A stretch of 64,000 nucleotides of DNA from Leptolyngbya sp. Cla-17 (GTDB taxonomy: Bacteria > Cyanobacteriota > Cyanobacteriia > Leptolyngbyales > Leptolyngbyaceae): contig NZ_JAEVYN010000001.1 of the NCBI RefSeq assembly GCF_016807185.1, forward strand, positions 1,054,001-1,118,000. The letters are read 5' to 3'. A model generated the notes under the pieces. The model was not told the DNA's origin. It was given only the letters and a program-made list of their open reading frames with translations, and searched no databases. This document shows, one piece after another, positions 8,738 through 16,071 of the stretch (positions within the stretch are counted from its first letter, which is position 1; each line of letters starts with the position of its first letter). A program made the translations under genes and the position numbers.

Positions 8738-9283
8738 GCGTTTGCCTCAATGAAAAGCTGAGTAGGGTAGTTATTTGAGCGGCTAACGTGAATTCTACAA
8801 AGATTTAGCCAAATAAACCGTCATCCTTGAGGACATTCCTGATTTTTGTCATTCATGTCAACAGTTAGCCATATCAAAGTTCAACTAAAGTTCAGCTATT
8901 GAGTAAATGCAATTAGTTCGTTTTAGTAAAGGTGCAGACGTTTAAATCTTTTTAAGAGTGCCCATTTGATAACTGTGGTGTACGCCGTTTAGCCTAGGGC
9001 AAAGGGAAACGGAGATCGCCACCTATGACAGAGCACTGAAAACCCAACCAGATTGCGACGCAGCCTATTACAGCTAAGCCTGCTGCTAGAAATTACAAGA
9101 AAAGATTGATTTTGCAATTGCCATTTTGCAACAGGCTCTCATCCGGGACTCCAAGTATCGCGAGCTAACATAGACAGACACAGATTTTGATGGCATTCGC
9201 AGACTATGAACAGTTTTAGGCATTGCTGAGGGCATAGTGAGCTGCGGGGCTGCGCCATCATCAAACTCAAAGACGATTCAATT
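8738..9283. other. 546-bp gap with a decayed TPR gene
   Basis: There is no intact gene between the oxidoreductase start and the 3' end of the SRPBCC gene. The left half (8738-8996) is AT-rich and presumably holds the promoter of the oxidoreductase. The right half contains a degraded tetratricopeptide-repeat coding fragment, listed separately. Confidence 0.6.
8997..9216 (+). pseudogene. TPR-protein remnant
   Basis: Translating the plus strand gives recognisable TPR pieces in two frames broken by stops and a frameshift. The first is TEIATYDRALKTQPDCDAAYY (from about 9009), followed by a stop. The second is LQEKIDFAIAILQQALIRDS, then KYREL and a stop, then TDTDFDGIRRL and a stop. Cyanobacterial TPR proteins commonly end with a last repeat followed by a KYRE...TDSDFD.IR tail, so this looks like the 3' end of such a gene. 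At least three in-frame disruptions make it non-functional. Assignment is by eye. Confidence 0.55.
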
Positions 9284-10009
9284 TTAAGAACGCCCTGATG
9301 ATTGACCCTCAGTACTTGCAATTTCGCCTGCCTCCATCAGCATCTTAAAGTTGCGGAGTTCTTCGCCAATTTGCTGTTCTGGTGCTTCGCCAAAGATTTT
9401 TGCGATGGTATTTCCTATTGTTCCACCCGGCGGCGTATACTCCAGAACCACTTTCACTTCGGTGCCTCTACCTTCTGGCGCTGCTTGAAACCGAACAAAG
9501 CCAGAATTATCGATATCGGCACCCTCTACCGAAGCCCAAGCAATCAGTTGATTTTCTTGATCGGAAACAATCTCGGCATCCCATTCCACACTGCTATCTA
9601 ATGGTGCCTTGGCAACCCAATGAGAGCGAGTTTCATCAATGACCTGTACAGATTTGAGATGTTTCATGAACATTGGCAAATTCTCAAAATTTCGCCAAAC
9701 ACTATAAAGTTCTGCTGGAGTCTTGTTCGAGATAGTAACTGTCTTCTCGACCTGCTTACTTTTACCCAACTCTAGAGACTGACTAACCGTCTCTGACACC
9801 GTATCCGACAAACTTTTTTGAGCCGTTGCAGCCTGGTAAGCTAACCCACCCCCGGCCAGTGCTAATAAAGCGCCCCTCAAAGAACGCTGCTTTAGCCCCA
9901 TCAAAATCAGCGCTCCGCCGCCGATTAGCGTGCCATATCGCTCGGTATCACTACGGCTATCAGCTTGTCCCGATTGGTTAGGATTATTCGACGTTGATGG
10001 TGTTTCCAT
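9284..10009 (-). CDS. Membrane-anchored SRPBCC (polyketide cyclase/dehydrase-like) protein
   Basis: About 241 residues. A hydrophilic N-terminus is followed by a glycine-rich hydrophobic segment (YGTLIGGGALILMGL ... GALLALAGGGLAYQA, about residues 25-62), then an SRPBCC ligand-binding fold (VEKTVTISNKTPAELYSVWRN; FMKHLKSVQVID; SHWVAKAP; WDAEIVSD; GFVRFQAAPEGRGTEV). This two-part arrangement recurs in cyanobacteria and proteobacteria as a stress-associated membrane protein of unknown ligand. The start is METPST at 10009, with GGAAGC upstream; a further ATG at 10024 is possible. It begins a block of small, separately terminated genes. Confidence 0.8.
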   Translation of the reverse strand: METPSTSNNPNQSGQADSRSDTERYGTLIGGGALILMGLKQRSLRGALLALAGGGLAYQAATAQKSLSDTVSETVSQSLELGKSKQVEKTVTISNKTPAELYSVWRNFENLPMFMKHLKSVQVIDETRSHWVAKAPLDSSVEWDAEIVSDQENQLIAWASVEGADIDNSGFVRFQAAPEGRGTEVKVVLEYTPPGGTIGNTIAKIFGEAPEQQIGEELRNFKMLMEAGEIASTEGQSSGRS

Positions 10010-10083
10010 TGTGCTTCCTTTCAATCGTTATTTAGGGTTGACCGCTTACTGTTAGTTGAACAACGGTCATGAACGTATGCTGA

Positions 10084-10302
10084 CTAAATAGATGGAACTC
10101 CAGGCATGATCTCAGGAGGCATTTCTGGCGTTGACATCGGCGGCGAATCGGGCTGTGGAGTCGGTGTTGGATAAGGACTTGGCACATCCGGCGTGGGCAT
10201 AGGGGCAGGAGCAGGGTAATCAGGTGTGGGCAGATCGGGATAGGTTGTTGGATCGGGTGGGGCACTTAAAAGGAGAGAAGTAATTTGAGTTGAAGCTACC
10301 AT
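10084..10302 (-). CDS. Short proline-rich protein
   Basis: A 72-residue peptide: a short hydrophobic start (MVASTQITSLLLSAPP) followed by a Pro/Thr/Asp/Ser tail with PTPDVPSPYPTPTPQPD-like units ending MPGVPSI. The start at 10302 is supported by GGGAGG 12 nt upstream; an in-frame start at 10356 lacks this. Similar short Pro-rich peptides are scattered in cyanobacterial genomes without known function. It may be exported or surface-exposed, but no clear signal cleavage site is seen. It lies about 75 bp upstream of the SRPBCC gene on the same strand, so co-transcription is possible. Confidence 0.55.
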   Translation of the reverse strand: MVASTQITSLLLSAPPDPTTYPDLPTPDYPAPAPMPTPDVPSPYPTPTPQPDSPPMSTPEMPPEIMPGVPSI

Positions 10303-10626
10303 CGGTTGAACCTCCCATTTGAATTTAGTAAATCTGCGATCGCATGACTTATGCAATCTCTGAACATTTGGCGAAATAGATATTTAATAAAGAGTGGTTT
10401 ATAGACTAAATAAGTTAATGTCAGACGTAGTTAAGCAACAGATTGATATTGTTTTATTGAACTAAAACTTACCTACTCAAAATATTCTCACATACACAAC
10501 AATGTGGCTTCTCTCACCTTAGACAGATTAACAATCTCTTTCCATTAAGTCACATATGAGTAAGGGAATTAGAACTAAATCCCTAAATCTAGTTCGCTTA
10601 AAATAGCAAATTGTGGAGACGATAGA

Positions 10627-11367
10627 ATGGTATCTAATAGCCCCGATCTGGGAGAACAAGCCCTCAGTAAAGTTGCAGAAATAGGAATTGCGAACCAGCT
10701 AGACGAGGTAGAAGATTTTAATGTTGATATTCGCACAAACCCAGGTAAGTTGCTTCAGGGAGAAGTAGACTCTGTGGCAATTAGCGGCAAAGGAATGGTC
10801 ATAAAACAAGACCTACGCATGGAGTCCTTAGAAATTCAAACAAACCAGGTTTCTATCAATCCCTTTAGCGCTTTTTTTGGCAACATCGAACTGAGTCAAC
10901 CCGCCGATGCCGATGCTCAAATTGTTTTAACAGAGGGTGATCTTAATCGAGCTTTAGAGTCTGACTACATTGCCAACAAACTTCAGGATTTAAAATTACA
11001 GGTTGATGGGCAGTCTCACACAATTAAAGTTCACCGTGCAGACGTTCGCTTACTTGAGCAAGGAACCCTTTCGCTAAACGTCGATTTTTTAGTGCGAGAG
11101 AACAACGAAGCTAAATCTCTTTCAGCTACAGTGATTCCACAAATCAAAGAAAATGGTCAGCAAGTTAATCTAGAAATTCTGTCTGTGGCGGGACAGGGAT
11201 TAACGCCAGAGCTAGGCTTAGCGATCTTAAAGCAGCTCACTATGCTCTTGGATCTAAGCAATTTTGACATGCCAGGAATGGCTCTTTGGCTTCAAAAGAT
11301 TGACATTCAAGCACAACGGCTAATCATTCACGCCAAAACTAAAATTGAACAGATACCGACCTTCTAG
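10627..11367 (+). CDS. DUF2993 (LmeA-like) protein
   Basis: A 246-residue DUF2993 protein. Recognisable family segments are LGEQALSKVAEIGIANQLDE at the N-terminus, VDIRTNPGKLLQGEVDSV, the GKGMVIKQDLRMESLEIQTN stretch, VLTEGDLNRAL, and the C-terminal DIQAQRLIIHAKTKIEQ. DUF2993 proteins form elongated lipid-binding-like folds; the mycobacterial member LmeA acts in lipomannan biosynthesis. No signal peptide is present, unlike LmeA. It reads against the flanking genes and ends in a shared hairpin with the DUF2267 gene. Confidence 0.85.
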   Translation: MVSNSPDLGEQALSKVAEIGIANQLDEVEDFNVDIRTNPGKLLQGEVDSVAISGKGMVIKQDLRMESLEIQTNQVSINPFSAFFGNIELSQPADADAQIVLTEGDLNRALESDYIANKLQDLKLQVDGQSHTIKVHRADVRLLEQGTLSLNVDFLVRENNEAKSLSATVIPQIKENGQQVNLEILSVAGQGLTPELGLAILKQLTMLLDLSNFDMPGMALWLQKIDIQAQRLIIHAKTKIEQIPTF

Positions 11368-11445
11368 CTCCAAGTGTGAACCTTAGAAGAAATACTACTC
11401 TAAATTCATGATGAGCCTGACTCTATTGGCTCATTAACCCATTAA

Positions 11446-11515
11446 ATAAGGGCGTAGCACTCAACACTTTTCGGAATGAGCCGTTAAAGTGATTGTCCAA
11501 GCACCACGCCCTTAT
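11446..11515. terminator. Bidirectional hairpin between convergent genes
   Basis: A perfect 10-bp outer stem (ATAAGGGCGT 11446-11455 with ACGCCCTTAT 11506-11515) encloses an inner imperfect stem (CAACACTTT with AAAGTGATTG, one bulge). A smaller 7-bp hairpin, ATGAGCC/GGCTCAT, lies at 11411-11434. It is placed between the DUF2993 stop and the DUF2267 stop, so it probably terminates both. Confidence 0.6.
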
Positions 11516-11545
11516 AAATCTGTAAATCAAATTACAGACGATTAA

Positions 11546-12115
11546 CTATGCTTGCTCCCAAAGGTTCCGCACAACGTCCGGTAACCAACTTGCTACTTCT
11601 TCAATACGTTCTTCTGATAACTCATCCTTCGTAGCAGAGAAAATCGCTTTAATCACCTTATCTCGATCGACCGCCCGAGACATTCCAGATTCGTTTGCAA
11701 CTCTAAACAAAAATCGGTCAGAAGTGATTTTGAAAATCCCAGGTCCTTGCCAAGGTGGACGTACTCGACTTAAAAATCCAACCAGTGGATTGGTATCTTT
11801 CCACAGCGTTGTGATTTCCATCTGAAGTGTTTTATCGGTAGTATCCAAAACTTCTTCATGTAGCTCATCAGCTACCCTATCCGCGGCTTCTGTGGTCATC
11901 AAATCACGCATTACCCGAAAAACCACTTCGGTAATGTCTCTAGCATCATACGGATCAGAGAGACCGCCATTTACCATCACTTTCTCTAAAAAGGGACGAT
12001 GTTCATCTGAGATTTCTGCATCGGCAGGACGTTTGACTGCTGATGCTAAGTTTTCTGCCTCTACTTCAGTTGGGTCATTTGGAATCGAAGTTTGATCTAC
12101 TTTTTTTTCTAACAT
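11546..12115 (-). CDS. DUF2267-domain protein
   Basis: A 189-residue protein with an unstructured acidic N-terminus (residues 1-40) and a DUF2267 domain: FLEKVMVNGGLSDPYDARDITEVVFRVMRDLMTTEAADRVADELHEEV, then FLSRVRPPWQGPGIFKITSDRFLFRVA and a C-terminal helical pair. DUF2267 proteins are small, widespread and of unknown biochemical role; they often sit among stress-response genes. GGAGC precedes the ATG. It ends on the hairpin shared with the DUF2993 gene. Confidence 0.82.
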   Translation of the reverse strand: MLEKKVDQTSIPNDPTEVEAENLASAVKRPADAEISDEHRPFLEKVMVNGGLSDPYDARDITEVVFRVMRDLMTTEAADRVADELHEEVLDTTDKTLQMEITTLWKDTNPLVGFLSRVRPPWQGPGIFKITSDRFLFRVANESGMSRAVDRDKVIKAIFSATKDELSEERIEEVASWLPDVVRNLWEQA

Positions 12116-12248
12116 CGCGATCGCTCCTTACGGATAAACAAAATAGTTACTTATTGAATATCTAGATCTAAAGATAAAATTCACTTAAAAGCTTCCATCA
12201 AAAGAAAGATTGTAGTTGCGATCGCGTTTCAATTTAAGTGCTAAAAAA

Positions 12249-12297
12249 ATTCCTTGTTCTATAACTTTGAGATGCAAAAAGCCATAAAACAAGGAAT
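12249..12297 (-). terminator. Hairpin downstream of the rhodanese-like gene
   Basis: ATTCCTTGTT (12249-12258) pairs with AACAAGGAAT (12288-12297), a perfect 10-bp stem with a 29-nt loop. On the minus strand it is followed by a run of T from the AAAAAAA at 12243-12249. It fits termination of the leftward rhodanese-like gene. Confidence 0.55.
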
Positions 12298-12338
12298 ATT
12301 AAACACATCGCTTAAATTAACGAAATGCACTTATAAAG

Positions 12339-12887
12339 TTAGCTCACACTTTTTTCTTTAGCGCGCTCATTAGCAAACTCTTTAAGTCTAGAAAAGACAT
12401 TGTATGCATCTGGACCGGGATCTGTGTTTGTATTCACCCCATCTACAGAGCCATCTATTTTCAACCAAGCTTCTAGACCACCTTTTAGCACTGCCACCTG
12501 ATGGAAACCAGCTTCGCGCAGTATATTAGCGGCTGTAGTCGATTCTCCGTCATTACTGCCATAAATATAAATGTCACGTTTGAATTGCAACGTAGACTGC
12601 ACTGCACCTGGCAAGATTGATACAGGTGTGTTCATTGCACCCAAAATGCGACAGTCATCAAATACATCGCGATCGCGAACATCTAGAATTGTCAAACCGG
12701 GTTCTCCCCAATTTAGGCGTGACTTAAGCTCGTGAACACTAACTTCACTACTAGAAACGGCAGCAGCAGGCGTTGAGATAGGAAGCTTATCACTAAACGC
12801 TACTTTTGCTTTTTCAAGAGTGTTCTCTTCACGCTCATGAGCTTCGTCAAACGGTTGCTTAATAGCATCGCCTGTTTCATTATTCAT
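12339..12887 (-). CDS. Rhodanese-like domain protein, catalytic cysteine absent
   Basis: A 182-residue protein: a charged N-terminal region (residues 1-45), a rhodanese-like domain (about 50-152: VHELKSRL, LTILDVRDRDVFDDCRILGAMNTPVS, AANILREAGFHQVAVLKGGLEAWLKIDG), and a C-terminal tail. In active rhodaneses the loop after the central strand reads C-x-x-G-x-(R/S). Here it is YIYGSNDGES, with no cysteine. It is therefore more likely a non-catalytic binding or sensing module than a sulfurtransferase. It lies in the run of small stress-type genes, transcribed alone, with its own downstream hairpin. Confidence 0.8.
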   Translation of the reverse strand: MNNETGDAIKQPFDEAHEREENTLEKAKVAFSDKLPISTPAAAVSSSEVSVHELKSRLNWGEPGLTILDVRDRDVFDDCRILGAMNTPVSILPGAVQSTLQFKRDIYIYGSNDGESTTAANILREAGFHQVAVLKGGLEAWLKIDGSVDGVNTNTDPGPDAYNVFSRLKEFANERAKEKSVS

Positions 12888-13225
12888 TCTGTCAACTCCT
12901 TAACGAGATTCATGTTTATACTTTTTGATTGGAACTCACAAATTAGCCCACTGGAGTCGTTATTTAAACCTTATAAATAACGGAAGTCATACACCTCTTT
13001 CTTAAGAGATAAATAGGTTTCGCCTGTGAGGTTTGGTGCGCTACCAAATTAATGATCGAATTTTTAGAAGAATGATTGCAGAACAGCTCTATAGGGTCTA
13101 ACTAGTAAACCCATCACCTTTTAAGACAGGTTTACTAGTTACGAATAATGAGGTGTAACTACATTAGAGTTTGCATTTTTGGTAGCTCAATCAGTTAACT
13201 AATTAACTAACCAAACGCTCAGGTG
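12888..13225. other. 338-bp gap between rhodanese-like and repeat-protein genes
   Basis: This stretch presumably contains the promoter of the leftward rhodanese-like gene and the terminator hairpin (13100-13140) of the repeat-protein gene. I see no coding potential or further structure. Confidence 0.6.
13100..13140 (-). terminator. Hairpin downstream of the repeat-protein gene
   Basis: AACTAGTAAACC (13100-13111) pairs perfectly with GGTTTACTAGTT (13129-13140), a 12-bp stem with a 17-nt loop, about 85 bp past the stop codon of the leftward repeat-protein gene. There is no strong T-run, so it may act as a stabilising 3' structure rather than a classic terminator. Confidence 0.5.
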
Positions 13226-14119
13226 TTACCAGAGTCCTGGCACCGCATTTGAGGTACCTGAAGTGCCAGTTGAGTTATTCATGGTGCCGTTCATCTCAGT
13301 TGTGGAATTTACACGAGTATCTGTATTTGAATTCGTGTTTCCATTCATACGCATGTTTCCGTTAGCACCATCACCACTACCGCCAATAGTTGGGCTGGTG
13401 CGTCGGCTACCGCCTACTGGGGCATCAGCAGTGCCATCAGTTCGCATAGATGGACTCATAGAGTCTTGGCTGGTACGGGTTGGCTGAGTCTGGGTGGTTC
13501 CATTCATGCGCATATTGCCATTAGCACCATCACCGCTACCGCCAATGGTTGGGCTAGTGCGTCGGCTACCGCCTACTGGGGCATCAGCAGTGCCATCAGT
13601 TCGCATAGATGGACTCATAGAGTCCTGGCTGGTACGGGTTGGCTGAGTCTGAGTAGTTCCATTCATGCGCATATTGCCATTAGCACCATCACCGCTACCG
13701 CCAATGGTTGGGCTAGTGCGTCGGCTACCGCCTACTTGAGAGTCGGCATCACCGCTGGTAGTCATAGATGGATTTTTAGCATCTTGAGGTGTTTTAGGAG
13801 AAAGGCTGTTAGTTGAACTACCGCTCCGGGGCGCAGTATAGCTGCCTCTTCCAGGAAGAGTGTTACTAGGAGCAGTCAAGCTATCATTTTTGTCAGTTGA
13901 AGGGTTCCGTCTGATTGTGCTTGGGTTTTCTGAATTGTTGGGAGTATTACCGTTTTGCTCGTTCAGATCTCCTACTGTTGAAGGATTAGAAGGTGACTGT
14001 TGAGAATGGGCAGCTTCTGGCTGAAACAGTGTGACTGTGGAACAAACTGCAAGAGCACTGATGCTAGCGAATCTTGCGATATTGATCAGGTGGTTTGTGC
14101 GATCGAACTTGATTTTCAT
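13226..14119 (-). CDS. Secreted low-complexity protein with 53-residue tandem repeats
   Basis: A 297-residue exported protein. The N-terminus has a basic start and hydrophobic core ending in an AHS-like cleavage site (INIARFASISALAVCSTV...EAAHSQQ). The rest is disordered, rich in Ser, Thr, Asn, Gly and Pro. Residues from about 115 to 265 are three tandem units of 53 residues containing VGGSRRTSPTIGGSGDGANG, NMRMNGTTQTQPTRTSQD and SMSPSMRTDGTADAP. The tail is Asn/Thr/Gly-rich and ends VPGLW. It has no cysteine in the repeats and no recognised domain. The repeat units are almost identical at DNA level, so copy number could change by slippage or recombination. It may be a cell-wall or matrix protein; this is inference. 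Confidence 0.75.
   Translation of the reverse strand: MKIKFDRTNHLINIARFASISALAVCSTVTLFQPEAAHSQQSPSNPSTVGDLNEQNGNTPNNSENPSTIRRNPSTDKNDSLTAPSNTLPGRGSYTAPRSGSSTNSLSPKTPQDAKNPSMTTSGDADSQVGGSRRTSPTIGGSGDGANGNMRMNGTTQTQPTRTSQDSMSPSMRTDGTADAPVGGSRRTSPTIGGSGDGANGNMRMNGTTQTQPTRTSQDSMSPSMRTDGTADAPVGGSRRTSPTIGGSGDGANGNMRMNGNTNSNTDTRVNSTTEMNGTMNNSTGTSGTSNAVPGLW
13348..13775 (-). repeat. 159-bp tandem repeat, about 2.7 copies
   Basis: The sequence TTAGCACCATCACC recurs at 13362, 13521 and 13680, giving an exact period of 159 bp (53 codons). The central copy and its neighbours differ by only a few bases. Divergence increases at both edges of the array. The period is a multiple of three, so copy gain or loss keeps the reading frame. 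Confidence 0.9.
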
Positions 14120-14606
14120 AATTGTCTCCTAGATTTATAAAGGTTTAGCAGCTGCACAAGAGAACCATGGATTCCTCGGGCATGGCTTCTCGCAATGCGC
14201 TTTTCAACATTGAGAAAAACTCGATTTCGGGTCTCAATCTGTGGTGATTGAGTGTTGATATGTAAACTGTAAGTTATACCTACAACTAACGTGTCTGTCG
14301 TTAGAAAGGTTGAATAGGCATCAAAAGAGAGACATCAATCAAAAGAAATTCATAGATGTAAAAACTTTGCTGCGGTGTTTTTAGATTTACTCAATAAAGG
14401 GTAAGTATGCTTTTTAGCTCTGGACATATAGACGAAAAAGATTATCTATCTACCTAATGATTTTGTTGCTTAAAAATCTGGTTAAACTTATAGCAAATTA
14501 AGACATCATGCAGTTTAGATGTAGCTGAAATAATTGAAAACGAGTGCTACAGCAGAACACAGATTAGTTTTATGCAAGTTTCAATCAAATCAAAGGTAAC
14601 CAGAAA
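14120..14606. other. 487-bp gap between divergent genes
   Basis: This is an AT-rich intergenic region between the leftward repeat-protein gene and the rightward DUF6335 gene. It must carry both promoters. I see no open frame with codon bias, no clear operator and no RNA-like fold worth naming. Confidence 0.5.
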
Positions 14607-15029
14607 ATGATCAATAAAGTAGACAATCAATTCTTAGATAATCCCGACGAAGTGACTGATGAACAGGCGCTACAAGAAAATGGCGATTTGCCCCAAGAAA
14701 TGACAGAGTCCTATGGGACAGGGGTTCATGATCAGTCTGAATCTAGTGTTGGTGGTCACACTTTACGCGATCGCCTACAGGATTTTAATGAAGCCGATGC
14801 AATGCTAACCAGCATAGATGCTGATGCTGTAGGTGATGAAGCGGTTGGGGGCACAGCGCCAACGCCTGACATGGATATTGTGGATGAATTAGGAGCGGCA
14901 GTCGGGCTAGAGATGGATGATAGAGCCTTTCTGCGAACTAATGAAATTCTTGAAGAACGAGACGATCGCCGTTGGGAACTCGACCCAGAAGCATCAGAAG
15001 ACTATGGCGATCGCTCGACCAATCAGTAA
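14607..15029 (+). CDS. DUF6335-type small acidic protein
   Basis: A 140-residue, strongly acidic protein matching a cyanobacterial family I recall as DUF6335: EMTESYGTGVHDQSES, TLRDRLQDFNEADAMLTSIDADAVGDEAVGGTAPTPDMDIVDELG and the C-terminal EILEERDDRRWELDPEASEDY. Function is unknown; members are commonly found beside stress-related genes. AGGTAACC lies just upstream of the ATG. It is monocistronic, ending in a strong hairpin shared with the convergent helical carotenoid protein gene. Confidence 0.75.
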   Translation: MINKVDNQFLDNPDEVTDEQALQENGDLPQEMTESYGTGVHDQSESSVGGHTLRDRLQDFNEADAMLTSIDADAVGDEAVGGTAPTPDMDIVDELGAAVGLEMDDRAFLRTNEILEERDDRRWELDPEASEDYGDRSTNQ

Positions 15030-15056
15030 TGGTGCCTTGCGTCATTGATGAATTAT

Positions 15057-15098
15057 AAGAATTGGGAGTGTGTAGGTTCAAACACACTCCCAATTCTT
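15057..15098. terminator. Strong bidirectional terminator hairpin
   Basis: A perfect 17-bp stem: AAGAATTGGGAGTGTGT (15057-15073) with ACACACTCCCAATTCTT (15082-15098) and an 8-nt loop. It lies between the convergent DUF6335 and helical carotenoid protein genes and can serve both. Confidence 0.8.
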
Positions 15099-15144
15099 AT
15101 CTAAACCAGTTTGTATTGTTCAAATACCTCAAACACAAATGCTA

Positions 15145-15621
15145 TTAAGCACCTGTTGAGTCAAATCCCATAGGAGAAACAATATCGCGGAAAAAGGCAA
15201 TTTGCTTTTCAAAGCCCAACCCTTGAATTTGGGTTAATAGCTGATCAGCTTCACCAGAAAGCTGGTAATCAGACGGCATTGGAATAATTTGATTGTTGTC
15301 CATTCCTTGAGCCAGCAAATACCAAAATAACAGTTTCGTTGTATCGCTTAGTGCCGCATACTCACGCGTAATAACAGTATCTTTGCCTGTGATTAAGTCC
15401 CGTTGAAGCTGTAGCTGATCGTCAAAAGGCAACTCTTTGACCTGATTCAACAATCCTTCAGCAATTTCGGGTGATGCCTTACTAGCTCCTGGAGCCGCAG
15501 GCGTAACAGTATCACCCATTTTTTTGTAAACAAAATAGAAGAGTGCCAATTGTTGATCTACTTCTAGAGCCTGGAAAGCTTTTACCTGCTCAGGCGCAAC
15601 ATTTGAAGTAACATAAGTCAT
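15145..15621 (-). CDS. Helical carotenoid protein (OCP N-terminal-domain homologue)
   Basis: A 158-residue stand-alone homologue of the N-terminal domain of orange carotenoid protein. The family pattern is clear: VKAFQALEVDQQLALFYFVYKKMG, TVTPAAPGA, DDQLQLQRDLITGKDT, REYAALSDTTKLLFWYLLAQGM, PMPSDYQLS, and the C-terminal FFRDIVSPMGFD. Helical carotenoid proteins bind a ketocarotenoid and quench singlet oxygen or phycobilisome energy. No OCP C-terminal-domain homologue or FRP is nearby. The order with gvpG and gvpF upstream on the same strand suggests possible co-transcription, although the 127-bp gap to gvpG could hold a separate promoter. The clade (HCP1-9) cannot be assigned by eye. Confidence 0.88.
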   Translation of the reverse strand: MTYVTSNVAPEQVKAFQALEVDQQLALFYFVYKKMGDTVTPAAPGASKASPEIAEGLLNQVKELPFDDQLQLQRDLITGKDTVITREYAALSDTTKLLFWYLLAQGMDNNQIIPMPSDYQLSGEADQLLTQIQGLGFEKQIAFFRDIVSPMGFDSTGA

Positions 15622-15748
15622 AGAAAAACCTCTTGTTCTTATCAGTAAGCTTCCTTAGGTTACGAGGGATAGATAAGGCTTTAACCCAGCGCAGGATAGA
15701 GATCACAACTGCTTCTAAAGACAGAGAAAGCGTGCACCGATAGTCTTT

Positions 15749-15991
15749 CTATTCTTCTTCCTGCTCCAAATTTTCCAAATCTTCTAGTTCCTGAATCGCC
15801 AGCAGCAATTCTTCTTCCTGCTCATCAAATTCCGCTTCAGGGACATCACCCATATCAAAGGCCAGCTGTAATGCCAAAAGTTGCTTTTGCATATTTTCTT
15901 TGACATTGAGTTCAGAATCGACTCGTTCTTGAAGTTGTCCAGCAATCCAGGTGATGCCAGTAACGGGAGCGAAAAGGAGGCGGAAGAGCAT
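15749..15991 (-). CDS. gvpG: Gas vesicle protein GvpG
   Basis: An 80-residue protein with the GvpG pattern: N-terminal MLFRLLFAPVTGITWIAGQLQERVDSE, then a coiled-coil acidic tail (QKQLLALQLAFDMGD, EQEEELLLAIQELEDLE). GvpG is a minor gas-vesicle assembly protein that normally sits directly after gvpF, as here. The gene is 80 bp downstream of gvpF on the same strand. No gvpA, gvpC, gvpN, gvpJ or gvpK is in the window, so gas vesicle formation cannot be concluded. Confidence 0.85.
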   Translation of the reverse strand: MLFRLLFAPVTGITWIAGQLQERVDSELNVKENMQKQLLALQLAFDMGDVPEAEFDEQEEELLLAIQELEDLENLEQEEE

Positions 15992-16071
15992 AGGAAATAC
16001 GAGGGGCGAAGGGAAATGAGGCTTAGGCTTCGAGTTTTGGGTTTAGGAGTTTGGGGTTGGTTTTTTGTTCC

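Noticed and set aside
9139..9321. 60-residue open frame on the minus strand
   Set aside because: It overlaps the TPR remnant and the end of the SRPBCC gene and shows no family-like sequence.
10032..10265. Minus-strand open frame rich in Pro, Ser and Cys
   Set aside because: It is an alternate frame of the proline-rich gene at 10084-10302, which has the better start signal.
13466..13816. Open frame on the plus strand with repeated Ala/Ser-rich units
   Set aside because: It is the complement of the 159-bp repeat array in the secreted-protein gene and has no start signal or codon bias of its own.
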